Source: Candidatus Sumerlaeota bacterium (lineage in GTDB: Bacteria; Sumerlaeota; Sumerlaeia; SLMS01; JAHLLQ01). From it: DNA of 64,000 nt. A model generated the notes under the pieces. The model worked only from the letters and a program-made list of their open reading frames with translations, ran no database searches and was not told where the DNA came from. Location of the stretch: contig JASGMJ010000016.1 of NCBI GenBank assembly GCA_030156535.1, positions 79,210-143,209 of the forward strand, read 5' to 3'. Positions 26,055 to 36,040 of this stretch are shown in pieces. The position numbers and the translations under genes were made by a program. Positions within the stretch are counted from its first letter, which is position 1; each line of letters starts with the position of its first letter.

Positions 26055-27146
26055 ATGACTGATTTTTTCGCACAACTTCTAAGCAAGGAATATTTTGGCG
26101 TGGCGATGTGGACGTGGAGCCTCTTCATGGCTCAGGTTCTCCTCATTTACATCGTGGCACGCATTATCACGGCCGTTGCCGTGAAGCGTCTCGAAAAGTT
26201 TGCCGCCAAGACCGAGACGAAGTTTGACGACCACCTGCTGCATCTTCTTCGACGGACGACGCCCTTGGGCATCGTCTCCCTTGCCGTCATCATCGCGCTC
26301 TTCTTTCTGCCCGACCTCACTTGGCAAACGAAGTACAACATCTGGCGCGTGGCGCTGGGGGTGTTTTTCATCCAGGTGGGCTGGTGGGCGACGAGCTACC
26401 TGGACGTCTGGATCCGGCGGATGCTGGGGGTCTTTCGCGTTCGTGATGAATCCGCGCGCAATGCGATGGGCGTGTTGCGCTTCCTGGCGCTGGTAACATT
26501 GTGGTCGCTGGTTGCTCTGGTTATCCTGGCGAATTTGGGTGTGGAGATCGCACCGGTAATCGCGGGACTGGGCATCGGCGGCATTGCGATTGCCTTCGCG
26601 CTGCAAAAGATTCTGGGCGACATTTTCTGCTCGATCGCCATCGTGCTCGACCGTCCGTTCGAGGTGGGCGATTTCATCATTATCGGTGAAGAGCTTGGGA
26701 GCATCGAGCGCATCGGCATCAAGACGACACGCATCCGCAGCCTCGGCGGCGAGCAGATCATCGTCTCGAACGCCGACCTGCTCGACAGCCGCATCCGCAA
26801 CTACCGCCGGATGCAGGAACGCCGTGTGGTCTTTCCCTTTGGCGTTCTGTACCAGACACCTCTGGAGAAGTTGCAGAAGATTCCCACGATAGTGAAGGAG
26901 ATCATCGAGGGGATCGAGAAGACCCGCTTTGATCGCGCCCACTTCAAGCGCTTTGCCGATTCCGCCCTTGAATTCGAGGTCGTCTACTACGTTCTCGACA
27001 AGGATTACAATGTTTACATGGACATTCAGCAAGAGATCAACCTCGAGCTGTTCCGCCGTCTGAAGGAGGAAGGCGTCGACTTCGCCTACCCGACCCGCAC
27101 GCTCTTCGTGCATCACGAAACGGACGAACAGGAAGAGGAACAGTAG
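26055..27146 (+). CDS. MscS-family small-conductance mechanosensitive channel
   Basis: This is a 363-residue channel from the ATG at 26055. About four N-terminal membrane helices precede the MscS core. The pore helix reads PVIAGLGIGGIAIAFALQKI followed by LGDIFCSI, then FEVGDFIIIGEELGSIERIG and the beta domain RIRSLGGEQIIVSNADL. The C-terminal alpha/beta cage domain is complete. It opens under membrane tension to release solutes on osmotic downshift. Its position between otsB and otsA couples trehalose accumulation with its emergency release. The acidic C-terminal tail (ETDEQEEEQ) is short. Confidence 0.9.
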   Translation: MTDFFAQLLSKEYFGVAMWTWSLFMAQVLLIYIVARIITAVAVKRLEKFAAKTETKFDDHLLHLLRRTTPLGIVSLAVIIALFFLPDLTWQTKYNIWRVALGVFFIQVGWWATSYLDVWIRRMLGVFRVRDESARNAMGVLRFLALVTLWSLVALVILANLGVEIAPVIAGLGIGGIAIAFALQKILGDIFCSIAIVLDRPFEVGDFIIIGEELGSIERIGIKTTRIRSLGGEQIIVSNADLLDSRIRNYRRMQERRVVFPFGVLYQTPLEKLQKIPTIVKEIIEGIEKTRFDRAHFKRFADSALEFEVVYYVLDKDYNVYMDIQQEINLELFRRLKEEGVDFAYPTRTLFVHHETDEQEEEQ

Positions 27147-27212
27147 AAGGACGACCAGGGCACTGACGAACAAGAGAGTAACGCGAAACAATAGAAGAGG
27201 CTTCGTACGACC

Positions 27213-28640
27213 ATGAACAAAGACATGAGACTGATCGTGGTGTCGAACCGCCTGCCGATGCGCTTGTCCCTGGACGAGGAAGGCAACCGCGAAATCATCC
27301 CGAGCCCCGGCGGCCTGGTGACAGCGCTCAACCCCGTTCTCCACCGCAACCGCGGCATGTGGATCGGATGGGTGGGCGATGAAACGGAGGAAGGATTTCA
27401 ACAGGAACTCGACAAGGCCAGCGAAGGACTCCCCTATGAACAGATCTCCGTCCCCCTGAGCAAGGAGGAGGAGGACACATACTACCGTGGCTTCTCGAAC
27501 GAGACACTCTGGCCGCTCTTCCACGATCTTTTGGGCTACTGCAAGTTCGATCCCGCGACGTGGGAGGAATACCAGCGCATCAACGAACGCTTTGCCGATT
27601 ACGTGGCCGGGCACGTCGAGCCGAACGACGTCATCTGGGTGCACGACTACCAGCTCATCCTCGTCGGGCACTACTTGCGCAAGAAGGGCGTCAAGAACCC
27701 ACTGCTCTTCTTCCTGCACATTCCATTTCCCTCGCCGGACCTGTATCGCCGGCTTCCGTGGCGCAAGGAACTGATCGACGCGCTGTTGAAGTACGACACG
27801 GTGGGGTTTCACACAAAGCGCGATCACGAAAACTTCGTGGCCACTGTTTCACAGATGAACCCCGAGGCGGGAACGCACTCCGTTGGCAGCGTGACAACGA
27901 TTTTCCACGACAACTGCAAGACACGCGCGGGCAACTGGGCGATCAGCATCGACTACGACGAGTTCCGCAATGCCGCGTGCACGAAGGACGTGGAGGTGGA
28001 AGCCTGGCTCTTCCACGAACACTTTGCGCAACGATCGATCATTCTCGGTGTTGATCGTCTGGACTACACCAAGGGCATCCCGGAGCGAATGCTTGCCTTC
28101 GAGCGCTTTCTCGAAAAGTACCCCGAGATGCACGAGAAGGTTTCGCTCTTCCAGCTCGTTGTTCCAAGCCGCACGCACGTGCCCGATTACCAGGACCTGA
28201 AGCACACAATCGACGCGCTCGTCGGCCGCATCAACGGCCGCTTCTCGAAGGCGGGTTGGGTGCCGCTGCACTATGTCTACCGTTCGCTGAAGCGCACGGA
28301 ACTTCTGGGGCGTTATCACGCGTGCGAAGTGGCGCTGATCACGCCATTGCGCGACGGCATGAACCTCGTTGCGAAGGAATACTGCGCCGCGTGCATTGGC
28401 GACCACGGCGTCCTGATCCTGAGCGAGTTCGCCGGGGCAGCCGAGGAGCTGGGCGAGCACGTGCTGCTCGTCAATCCGTTCGACATCGACCGCACGGCCG
28501 ACGCGATCCACGAGGCGCTGACCATGCCGCAGGAGGAACGTCTGCGGCGCATGTCGGCCCTGCGCGGCATCATCCATGAACGCGATGTTCACTCCTGGGT
28601 GCGCTCGATCTTTGAGGCTGCGGGACTGCGTTACGACTGA
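27213..28640 (+). CDS. otsA: Trehalose-6-phosphate synthase (GT20)
   Basis: This 475-residue enzyme makes trehalose-6-phosphate from UDP- or GDP-glucose and glucose-6-phosphate. Conserved elements run in order: [66 protein letters not shown] and [13 protein letters not shown], which together cover both GT-B halves and the active site. Length matches bacterial OtsA. It is the last gene of the treS-otsB-mscS-otsA run, 66 bases after the channel gene. That spacing could hold a secondary promoter, but I see no clear one. Confidence 0.96.
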   Translation: MNKDMRLIVVSNRLPMRLSLDEEGNREIIPSPGGLVTALNPVLHRNRGMWIGWVGDETEEGFQQELDKASEGLPYEQISVPLSKEEEDTYYRGFSNETLWPLFHDLLGYCKFDPATWEEYQRINERFADYVAGHVEPNDVIWVHDYQLILVGHYLRKKGVKNPLLFFLHIPFPSPDLYRRLPWRKELIDALLKYDTVGFHTKRDHENFVATVSQMNPEAGTHSVGSVTTIFHDNCKTRAGNWAISIDYDEFRNAACTKDVEVEAWLFHEHFAQRSIILGVDRLDYTKGIPERMLAFERFLEKYPEMHEKVSLFQLVVPSRTHVPDYQDLKHTIDALVGRINGRFSKAGWVPLHYVYRSLKRTELLGRYHACEVALITPLRDGMNLVAKEYCAACIGDHGVLILSEFAGAAEELGEHVLLVNPFDIDRTADAIHEALTMPQEERLRRMSALRGIIHERDVHSWVRSIFEAAGLRYD

Positions 28641-28745
28641 GGCGGGACGCATCAAATCAGAGGGCCGCAGGCGCGCTCAAGAAACGGCAGACAGACGCGG
28701 ACGTTGAGGCGTTGCTGAACACGGATACGACAAGCGGGTAGCCAC

Positions 28746-29405
28746 TCACTCCTCATTTTCGCCGAGGACTTCGCGCACGAGGTCCCAGACGATGTCGGCG
28801 TCGAAGCCACGGCGGAGCAGGAAGGCGGCGGCGGCCTGGCGGCGTTTGTCCGGTTCGGCGGGTTTGGAGCGGCGGTTCCATTTGATGAGAAGCGCGCGGG
28901 CGGCGGTGCGCTGGTGTTCGGGGTCTTCGACGGGGGTGAGGGCGGCGTCGGCGAGGTCGCCGCGAATGCCTTTCTGAGCGAGTTTCTGGCGGAGAAGACG
29001 GGGTCCGTTGCGGCCGGACGTTTTTGCCTGGTCGACGGCGAGGCGTGCGTAGGCTTCGTCGTCGAGGTAGCCCTTGGCGGCGAGGTCGGTGATGAGGGCG
29101 TCGACGAGATGTGCGGGGAATTTGCGTTGCCGGAGGGCGCGGCGGAGTTCCTCGCGCGAGCGGGGGCGGTGGGCGAGCAGGCTCCAGGCGCGCTGGCGGC
29201 AGAGGTGGCGCTGGTCGTCGGCTTTGAGCGTTTCGAGGCGTTGCTCGGTGACGGAGTCGCCCGTGCCGAGGCCGGAGGTGGCGTAGACCTCGCCGGCGAG
29301 TTCGAGTTCGACGGGATCATCGGGCCCGGCGCCGTTGTCGAACGTCAGCAGGACGCGGCCGGTGCGTTTGCTCTTGAGTTTGACGGTCAGCAGGCGGAGC
29401 GGCAT
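28746..29405 (-). CDS. recX: RecX recombination regulator
   Basis: This 219-residue protein has the RecX three-helix repeat architecture. RQRAWSLLAHRPRSREELRR, then ALRQRKFPAHLVDALITDL and AAKGYLDDEAYARLAVD, then GPRLLRQKLAQKGI and AAAFLLRRGFDADIVWDLVRE cover the repeats. RecX binds RecA filaments and limits recombination and SOS activity. The N-terminal 70 residues form an extra beta-like region (LRLLTVKLKSKRTGRVLLTF) seen in longer RecX forms. recA is not in this window. A 929-residue frame continuing upstream to 31535 is an antisense artefact over the AsmA-like gene; the ATG at 29405 gives the natural start. Confidence 0.88.
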   Translation of the reverse strand: MPLRLLTVKLKSKRTGRVLLTFDNGAGPDDPVELELAGEVYATSGLGTGDSVTEQRLETLKADDQRHLCRQRAWSLLAHRPRSREELRRALRQRKFPAHLVDALITDLAAKGYLDDEAYARLAVDQAKTSGRNGPRLLRQKLAQKGIRGDLADAALTPVEDPEHQRTAARALLIKWNRRSKPAEPDKRRQAAAAFLLRRGFDADIVWDLVREVLGENEE

Positions 29406-29458
29406 GGCTTGTGGCCTTTCGGGAGAACGGCGCGTGGGAGCATTCCGGTCCGGGAGTA

Positions 29459-29472
29459 GGCTTGTGCCTTGC
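29459..29472 (+). promoter_or_regulatory. Weak sigma-54-like element before the AsmA-like gene
   Basis: GGCTTGTGCCTTGC has correct ten-base spacing and an intact TTGC, but only GGC of the -24 half. It is 69 bases before the ATG at 29541. It is listed because of its resemblance to better elements in this window; it may be chance. Confidence 0.25.
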
Positions 29473-29540
29473 TGAGGGATGGGCAAGGCTGTTGAGGCAG
29501 GTTGGAGAGCGAGACCGGAGTGCGCGAGCAGAGCAGGAAA

Positions 29541-32500
29541 ATGGCAGACAAGAGGACCAGAGCAAGACGGCGTCGGATGTGGCGGCGGCTCTATCGCCGG
29601 TCGCGCGTGTATATTCCGATTATTTTGCTGTTGCTGGTGGCGATGGCGGTGTTTCTGCCGCTCTCGCCGCAGTGGCTGGCGCGGCGGGCGGAGCGGGAGC
29701 TGAGCGCGGCGGTGGGTGTGCCGGTGACGATCGAGCGCCTGAGGGTCCATCTGCTGGCAGGGGAAGCGGCGCTGTTTGGCGTCGAGATCGGCGGGGGAGA
29801 GGAGCGCGTGCGGATCGAGACGATCCGGGCGGAAGGCGCGGCGAGCGAGTTGCTTGCCGGCGACGGATTCTGGCCCGATCGCATCATCGTTTCCGGTGTT
29901 TCCGATCTTGAAATTGCACGGACGGCAAAGGGCGTGGAGGCACGCGGGGCTCTGGCGTCGCTGCTGGCGGAGTTGGGTGCTGCAGAGAAAGAGGAGAAGG
30001 ACGACGGGGCCGGGCTGCTCGCCCGCCGTCTTCCGGTGATTCTGGTGCGCGGCGCGGGGCTGCGGGTGAACACGGCGCTGCCGGGGCAACCGATGCTGCG
30101 GTTCGACCTGAACACGATTCGTTTTGCCTCGCGCGAGGGGGCGTCGCCGCTCGTCGCGGCGAGCTTCGAGGGCCTCGTCACGGCTGGACGCACGGAGGAG
30201 TTCCACGGCCAGGTGCGGTACTTCACGAAGGAGCAGTCGGTGCACGCAAAGGCGTGGCTGGCGCGCGTGGGGGGGCGGCTGACGATTCCGGGCTTTGGCG
30301 AGCTGGAGGGAAGCAGCAACGGGTTGACGCTCGTCGTGGATGGGTCGCGGACGGAGTCCGGGGCCTATGCGATGCAGGTGGATTTGCAGCCGGAGAGGGT
30401 GGAGGTGGCAGAGACGCGGGTGGGGGGCGAGCGCTGGACGGATTCCAATCTTTCGGTTTCGGCATCGGCGTCGTTGGACGCGGATTTCTCGGTGCTGCAC
30501 GGGTTTCAGTTCCGGTTGGCGGGCGACACGGCGGACGTTCGGCTGGAGGGAGACCTGCTGCTCGACGAGTCGCTGCAGACGAACGCGCGGCTGCGCGTGG
30601 CGCGGGTGCCCGATGCGTTCTATCGGATAGCGCGGCGCGAGGCGGCGCGCGAGGGCGTGCGCATCGAGTCGCTGACGTCGGACACGCTGCATCTGGACGT
30701 GGCGGCCAGCGGGCCGATGCTGCGTCCGGCGGAGTGGGATTTTGACGGCACAGTGTCGCTGCGCCAGATCGAGTTGCGCGACCCGGCCTGGCCGGTGCCG
30801 CTGGTGTTGCGGCGGGTGAACGGCAACGTGACGCCGGACGCGGTCCGGCTGCACACGGTGGAGGCGGATTTTGGCGATCTGATTCTCACGGGCGAGGCGC
30901 AGTTGCCGATGCTGCTGGCGGAGGGGAGCAGCGGGCTCGCGAGTTTCTCGCTGGCGCTGAGCGGGCCGGGCGCGGCGCTCATCACGCTGGCAAAGGGTAA
31001 GGAGATCGTGCCGCCGGAGATTCGCGACGCCTCGTTCCCCTTCGATCTTGTGATGAAAGGAAGCGTGCCGCTGAACAACCGCGAAGGCGTTGTTGCGCCG
31101 GACCTCGATCCCGAGGGCGTGACGTACTCCGGGACGCTGACATGGAAGGATGGCGGGATCACGCTGCGCGACATTCCGGGGGATATCCACCTCTCGGCCG
31201 GGCGCATTGCCTTCTCGGAAACGGAAGCCACGTTCAGTCATCTGGACGCGGGATGGAAGGACGTGACGATCGAGGGGGACGTGGCAGTGCACAGTGAGGG
31301 GCCCGGGTGGACGAAGCCGCCGCGCTACGAAGTGAACGCGGTGGCGGCCGGGCAGGTTTCCTCGCTGCTGGAGCTTGCGGGCCACCTGGTGCAATTGGAC
31401 GTCGCGCCGGACTTCGCGAGCGGCACGATGCAGGCCCGCGTGCAGTCCACCGGAACGATGGGAGCGTGGGTGGAGTCGGACTATTCGGTCGCGGCCAGTC
31501 TTCAGGACGGCGCGATGACGCTGCACGTGCCGCACACGCTGGCGATCGACCGTGTGTTTGCGGAAATCGAAGCGACGCCGGAGAAGATCGAGCTGACCCG
31601 ATTGAGTGGATGGCTGGAAGACATGGCGCAGATTTCAGGAACGGGGAAGGCAGGGACGGAGGAAGCCCGGCTGGACTTCGAGCTGCAATCGCCGGTGGCG
31701 GTGGCCGAGCGCGTGGCGCCGCGCGACGTCGAGGACCTGGTGATGCGCGGCGAGGCGAGCGCCAAGGGAGTTGTGCGGCTGGTGCCACGCTCGCCACTCC
31801 CCGAGGCGCCGGGTCTTGCGATGCGCTGGATCCGGGCGCTGGAAGAATCGGGGCCGAATCCCATCGGCATTCGCGAGGACGCACCGATTCTGTTTGATTT
31901 GCAGGCGCGCATTCATCCGGGAAAAGACGCCGCCGTCTTCCACCGGGACTTCCCGCACGCACTCGGCAACATTCGCGGCGACATCGATGCGGATGCCTGG
32001 GGCTTCACACTGAAGGATGTTTCGACGAAGTGGGGCGACGCGGACAACGTGGTGCTGAACGGACGCATCGTGCTGGGACATTTCCGCCAGCCGCTGACGA
32101 TCGATTGCGATGTGACGGCGCCGGAACTGAGCATCAACAAGTGGATGAACGGCTGGGGCTCGCGCGAGTGGGCGGCGCGCACATACACGGGGCCGCGCCG
32201 CGAGAGGACGCCGGGCGAAGAACGCCAGATGGCCGTGATCAAGGCGCGGATGAAACTGGGACGAACGGACTTTCTCTCGGTGCGCGCACAGAACGCCACG
32301 ATCAATCTGGCCTTCGAGAGTTGGCGCGGACGCCGGAACACGATCGACGTGACGGTGGAGGGTGCGGAGGTCTACGGCGGCTCGGTGCAGGGCGACGCGC
32401 TGGTGACGCTGGGGAATGAAAGCGAAGGGGAATTGAGCCACTTCCGCACGGAACTGTATGGGACGAACGTGCAGATGAAGGACTTCCTGACGGACCTGCG

Positions 32501-33122
32501 CAAGGAACCCGAGGAACTCGTCGGCAAGTTCTCGGGCAAGGCGATGTTCGAGGGGAGCATCGGGGATTACTCCGACTGGGTGGGCGACGGCGAGTTCCAC
32601 GTCGTGGAGAGCCGTTTCATCGGCGACCAGGCGTTCCGCCGCCTTTCGACGATGATGAACCTGGGCCGCGAGAAATACGAAACCCCCACCACGATCCGCG
32701 GGCACGCCTTCATGGCGAACGAGCAGATTCAATTCCCCGACATGGTGGCCGAGAACCGCGACATCCGGATGGTGACGGCCGGCAGCGTGCTCTTCAACGG
32801 CGACATCAGTTTCCTGGTGACGGTCGAGGTGTTGACCAACCGGCTGGATAATATGCCGGTGATCGGTGGCTTTTTCGACTATGTGAACGCAATGAAGGAT
32901 CGCCTGGTTTCGTTGCGCGTGACGGGAAAGATTCGCGAGCCGATCATCGAGACGACGACGCTGAGCTCGGGGGAGCTCGTGCCGATGCAGCAGGGGATGG
33001 AGATGTTGAAGCAGAAGACGGGAAGCGCGCTGCGTAGCGGCGAGAAGGCAATCGAGCGGGGAGTCAAGACGCTCCCGGGGACAAGTTCCCTGCCTCTTGG
33101 GAAAAAGAAAGAGCAGAATTAG
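29541..33122 (+). CDS. AsmA-like giant envelope protein
   Basis: This 1193-residue protein has an Arg-rich cytoplasmic start (KRTRARRRRMWRRLYRR) and one signal-anchor helix (VYIPIILLLLVAMAVFLPL). A very long periplasmic region of repeating beta-strands follows, the pattern of AsmA/TamB/YhdP bridge-like lipid-transfer proteins. The N-terminal WLARRAERELSAAVGVPVTI matches the AsmA opening after the anchor. The C-terminal block GGSVQGDALVTLGNE, FSGKAMFEGSIGDY and VTAGSVLFNGDISFLV resembles the AsmA-like C-terminal module. A likely role is phospholipid movement or outer-membrane assembly. The ATG at 29541 has AGGAAA directly upstream. A HEAT-repeat protein follows after three bases, so the pair is co-expressed. 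Confidence 0.78.
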   Translation: MADKRTRARRRRMWRRLYRRSRVYIPIILLLLVAMAVFLPLSPQWLARRAERELSAAVGVPVTIERLRVHLLAGEAALFGVEIGGGEERVRIETIRAEGAASELLAGDGFWPDRIIVSGVSDLEIARTAKGVEARGALASLLAELGAAEKEEKDDGAGLLARRLPVILVRGAGLRVNTALPGQPMLRFDLNTIRFASREGASPLVAASFEGLVTAGRTEEFHGQVRYFTKEQSVHAKAWLARVGGRLTIPGFGELEGSSNGLTLVVDGSRTESGAYAMQVDLQPERVEVAETRVGGERWTDSNLSVSASASLDADFSVLHGFQFRLAGDTADVRLEGDLLLDESLQTNARLRVARVPDAFYRIARREAAREGVRIESLTSDTLHLDVAASGPMLRPAEWDFDGTVSLRQIELRDPAWPVPLVLRRVNGNVTPDAVRLHTVEADFGDLILTGEAQLPMLLAEGSSGLASFSLALSGPGAALITLAKGKEIVPPEIRDASFPFDLVMKGSVPLNNREGVVAPDLDPEGVTYSGTLTWKDGGITLRDIPGDIHLSAGRIAFSETEATFSHLDAGWKDVTIEGDVAVHSEGPGWTKPPRYEVNAVAAGQVSSLLELAGHLVQLDVAPDFASGTMQARVQSTGTMGAWVESDYSVAASLQDGAMTLHVPHTLAIDRVFAEIEATPEKIELTRLSGWLEDMAQISGTGKAGTEEARLDFELQSPVAVAERVAPRDVEDLVMRGEASAKGVVRLVPRSPLPEAPGLAMRWIRALEESGPNPIGIREDAPILFDLQARIHPGKDAAVFHRDFPHALGNIRGDIDADAWGFTLKDVSTKWGDADNVVLNGRIVLGHFRQPLTIDCDVTAPELSINKWMNGWGSREWAARTYTGPRRERTPGEERQMAVIKARMKLGRTDFLSVRAQNATINLAFESWRGRRNTIDVTVEGAEVYGGSVQGDALVTLGNESEGELSHFRTELYGTNVQMKDFLTDLRKEPEELVGKFSGKAMFEGSIGDYSDWVGDGEFHVVESRFIGDQAFRRLSTMMNLGREKYETPTTIRGHAFMANEQIQFPDMVAENRDIRMVTAGSVLFNGDISFLVTVEVLTNRLDNMPVIGGFFDYVNAMKDRLVSLRVTGKIREPIIETTTLSSGELVPMQQGMEMLKQKTGSALRSGEKAIERGVKTLPGTSSLPLGKKKEQN

Positions 33123-33125
33123 AGC

Positions 33126-34706
33126 GTGGAACCTTTGCCGCCAGAGAAGAGCTCCCCGGCCGTGCGCGTCCGGCGTTTGGCGGTGGCGGGAACGCTGGTG
33201 GCGGTGGTGCTGCTCGCGGTGCTTGCGGCATGGATGCGCCTGCGCCCGGTGCATTCCGTCCTGGAACCCGGCGTGATCGGTGGGCGATCGGCGGAGGAGT
33301 GGCGCACGCACTTTGACGCGGCCATCAAGGCGCAGGACCACGCGATCATTGAGGAGTTGGCCGGGCTGGGCAGCGAGGGCGTCGTGCTGCTGGCGTGGCT
33401 GGGGAGCGAACCGCCCGACGAGATCGAGATGCGCGTGACGCATCGCGCCGTGGAAGGGATCGGTGCACCGGCAGCCATCGAATTGCACCGCCTGCTGGAG
33501 GAGGGAAGCGCGCCGCAACGCTATTGGGCGGTGAAGAGCCTGGGCCTGATTGGCGAGGACGGGCTGCGTGCCGCGCCGGCCGTCGTTGCGCTGCTGGAGA
33601 AGGCGATCGAGGAGGACGACGGCCCGATGCGCAGTGCGGCGGAATGGGTGCTGGGCGAGATGGGGCCGGGTGCCGCACCGTTTCTGGAGGAGATGGCGCG
33701 GACTCCGGAGACGCGCGAGAGTGCCCTGCACGTTTTGCGCTCCTATGGGCTCCAGGCGCTTCCCGTTCTCGACCGCCTGAGCCTGCCGGAGGGAACCGAG
33801 CTGGCCATCGCCGCCGTTCAGATGTCCGCCGAAATCCGCACCGAGCAGGGAGCCGTGCAGCTCTACTCGGTTTCCGCCGTGGATTCCGCCGACCAGATCG
33901 GGCAGCGCATGAGGCGCCACGTGATGGCGCAGACGGGAATGCGCTACGCTCTCGCCCGCCAGCTTGGAATTCATCAGATGACGATCGAGGAGTCGCTGGT
34001 GCGGCTGCGCGAGATTCTCGACGGCGACGATCCGGTGCAGCGGCGCCAGGCGATCGAGGCGCTGAAGTTCTACGGCCCCGTGGCGCGGTCGCTGGAGCCC
34101 TACCTGCTGCAAGCACTCGACGACCACGACCCCAAAATGAGGCGGGATGCCGCGATTGCGCTGGGGGCGATGCCGCTGCAAGCCGATGATGAAACCGTTG
34201 GGGCGTTGAGCAGGCAGATGTCGGGGGACGACGATGATCTGGCAAGGCAGTGCGCGTTGTGGGCGCTGGGCGAGATTGGTGCTCCGGCGGCGGCGGCGTT
34301 CCCCCGGGTCGTCGAGCAACTGGAGAACAACAGCTGGGATCCGTGGGGAGTGGACGACCGGGATCGGCGACGGGTTCTGGCGGCGCAGACGCTGGCGCGT
34401 CTGGATGCGGAGGCGGCCATTCCCCATCTGCTGCCGCAACTGAACGAGCCGCGCTGGTTCGTTCGACACGGGATGGTGAACGCGCTGGCGCTGTGTGGCC
34501 CGGCGGCGCTGGAGCCGTTGCGCGCGGAGCTCGACGATGCGCGGCCACGGGTGCGCGATTCAGCGGCCGTGGCACTGCTCAAGATGGGCGACCGATTGAC
34601 GCTGGCCTACGCCGTGGTGGCGGACGCGCAACGGCGCCCGAACGATGATTTTCTGGAATGGGCGGCGGAGGAAGCGGCGGGGCAGTTCCGCCGCCCGGGG
34701 CGATGA
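33126..34706 (+). CDS. Membrane-anchored HEAT-repeat protein
   Basis: This is a 526-residue protein from the GTG at 33126. A transmembrane helix at about residues 18-40 (LAVAGTLVAVVLLAVLAAW) is followed by roughly ten HEAT/PBS-lyase-type helical repeats. Examples are YWAVKSLGLIGEDGLRAAPA, VVALLEKAIEEDDGPMRSAA, RRDAAIALGAMPLQADD and QCALWALGEIGAPAAAAFP. Such solenoids are protein-binding scaffolds, and no catalytic residue is evident. It begins three bases after the AsmA-like gene and is probably translationally coupled to it. It may be a periplasmic partner of that protein. The stop lies next to the convergent 67-residue gene. Confidence 0.75.
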   Translation: MEPLPPEKSSPAVRVRRLAVAGTLVAVVLLAVLAAWMRLRPVHSVLEPGVIGGRSAEEWRTHFDAAIKAQDHAIIEELAGLGSEGVVLLAWLGSEPPDEIEMRVTHRAVEGIGAPAAIELHRLLEEGSAPQRYWAVKSLGLIGEDGLRAAPAVVALLEKAIEEDDGPMRSAAEWVLGEMGPGAAPFLEEMARTPETRESALHVLRSYGLQALPVLDRLSLPEGTELAIAAVQMSAEIRTEQGAVQLYSVSAVDSADQIGQRMRRHVMAQTGMRYALARQLGIHQMTIEESLVRLREILDGDDPVQRRQAIEALKFYGPVARSLEPYLLQALDDHDPKMRRDAAIALGAMPLQADDETVGALSRQMSGDDDDLARQCALWALGEIGAPAAAAFPRVVEQLENNSWDPWGVDDRDRRRVLAAQTLARLDAEAAIPHLLPQLNEPRWFVRHGMVNALALCGPAALEPLRAELDDARPRVRDSAAVALLKMGDRLTLAYAVVADAQRRPNDDFLEWAAEEAAGQFRRPGR

Positions 34707-34707
34707 G

Positions 34708-34911
34708 TCAGGACAGCGCTGCCTTCATGGCATCGGTCATTGGCTTGACGTGCGCCATCAACTGCTCTGACTCCTCCTCGGTGCAGCGGTAGGACGCTCC
34801 GCCGACGAAGTGAATCGTGAGGTAGCGAATGTCCTGGGCAACGTGGGTCTCGATACGGGCGACCTGCTCCAGGTTGATGACTTCGCTCGGAGAGATGCGG
34901 ATGAACTTCAT
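34708..34911 (-). CDS. Small hypothetical protein (67 residues)
   Basis: This compact protein starts MKFIRISPSEVINLEQVARI, continues IRYLTIHFVGGASYRCTEEE and ends in a helix, HVKPMTDAMKAALS. The predicted beta-beta-beta-alpha order suggests a small independently folded domain similar to the many 65-75 residue proteins of unknown function in large bacterial genomes. The start at 34911 has a good GAGGAATC ribosome binding site on the minus strand, which is the best evidence that it is real. A longer frame to 35274 has no support. The function is unknown. Confidence 0.6.
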   Translation of the reverse strand: MKFIRISPSEVINLEQVARIETHVAQDIRYLTIHFVGGASYRCTEEESEQLMAHVKPMTDAMKAALS

Positions 34912-35133
34912 GATTCCTCTTTTCCCGGAAACGGGTTGAAATTTCGCGCACACGTTCCAGACTCGATTGAACCCTCTCTTGCCGCTGGCATCACACCAGC
35001 GCAATGCCAAAGGGGAGGAGAGGGATGTTCTCAAGGCCTCCGATCTTCGTGTTGTGCATCGGAATTCGGCTGGCCCCGCAGTCGCCATGAGTTTCACAAT
35101 TCGGACATCATCACACGACGCGAGGTTTTCCCT

Positions 35134-36033
35134 ATGCCCATGACGCTTCCGATCTGGATCACCGACAGCTCGATGATCGAATGGAACGACACGGTGAAGC
35201 TCGACGTGTGCTTCCCGCGCTGGCGCTGGCCGCAGGTGGTGGCCGAGTCGCTCGGCGCGGACATCGACGAGCACTACGAGGGCATCGTCGATCCGGCGAT
35301 TGCCGTCGGTGGGTTACATCTGACCTGGCGCGAGGGCGGCCTCGACGGCGAGGCGGAGTGGGTGGTGCTGTTCGACCGCCCGCTCGCCGCGTTTGACGCC
35401 ATTGGCCCCAACACGCCGTGCGTCCTTCAGGGAATGATCGAGGGAAAGTGGATCGCGCCGCTCGCCGCGAAGGGCGAAGTCGCGTGGGTTCCCGCCACGG
35501 TGGGGAACAACCTGGTGGCGCGCGGACGCGGGATCGCAACGACGCTCGGCGGCATCCAGCAGGGCGACGACGGCGTGGGGCGCTCGGTGGTGATGGTGAA
35601 CTTCCCCATGGCGGCGGGAGGCAATCGCGTGCACCACGCGTATGGCGGTGATCTGATGAAGCTGCCGATCGTGGAAATCGTGGAGTCCGTGTGGCGATGG
35701 GCGCGGGAGAACGGCAACGTGGAGATTCGCGGCGTGAACTTCGGCGCCAATGGCGAGATGAGCGCCTATGCCGTCGATCAGGACCGCCAGGGGCAGCACC
35801 TGCGCCATGCGTTTCTGCCCAAGTTCTTCAGCAAGTTGCGCGAGCTGTGCCCGCAGGAAACGCTGCAAGTCGTCAACGACGTGCGCGCCGCAATGTTCCA
35901 GGAGGTGCTGGACAAGGGAGAGTACGCGCGGCCGGACGCGACGATGTTGCTGACGGTGACGGACGGCAAGGGATGGCTGGCGGGCGAAGGAGCGATTCTG
36001 CTGGCCGACCCCGCGATGACGACGGAAGAGTAA
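35134..36033 (+). CDS. Conserved-looking protein of unknown function
   Basis: This 299-residue soluble protein has no signal peptide or membrane helix. The first third contains aromatic-rich VCFPRWRWPQVVAESLGADI and LTWREGGLDGEAEWVVLFDRP, suggesting a beta-sandwich. A Gly-rich middle (RGRGIATTLGGIQQGDDGVG) and a helical C terminus (FSKLRELCPQETLQVVNDVR) follow. I recognise no family. The ATG at 35134 is chosen because the frame extension to 34810 is spacer-like; GCGAGG lies about 12 bases upstream. It is monocistronic, and its stop is seven bases from the stop of the small convergent gene at 36041. Confidence 0.65.
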   Translation: MPMTLPIWITDSSMIEWNDTVKLDVCFPRWRWPQVVAESLGADIDEHYEGIVDPAIAVGGLHLTWREGGLDGEAEWVVLFDRPLAAFDAIGPNTPCVLQGMIEGKWIAPLAAKGEVAWVPATVGNNLVARGRGIATTLGGIQQGDDGVGRSVVMVNFPMAAGGNRVHHAYGGDLMKLPIVEIVESVWRWARENGNVEIRGVNFGANGEMSAYAVDQDRQGQHLRHAFLPKFFSKLRELCPQETLQVVNDVRAAMFQEVLDKGEYARPDATMLLTVTDGKGWLAGEGAILLADPAMTTEE

Positions 36034-36040
36034 GAGCGCG

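Noticed and set aside
29406..31535. Upstream extension of the recX frame to a 929-residue minus-strand reading frame
   Set aside because: It is antisense to the AsmA-like gene, rich in Arg, Pro, His and Gln, and lacks any domain. The recX homology starts at the ATG at 29405.
31635..34469. A 944-residue open frame on the minus strand
   Set aside because: It lies opposite the AsmA-like and HEAT-repeat genes, both with convincing domain structure. Its composition is that of translated complement in a GC-rich genome.
34912..35133. Upstream extension of the 299-residue protein gene to 34810
   Set aside because: The extra residues have no motif, overlap the divergent small gene and lack a ribosome binding site, whereas the ATG at 35134 gives a normal start.
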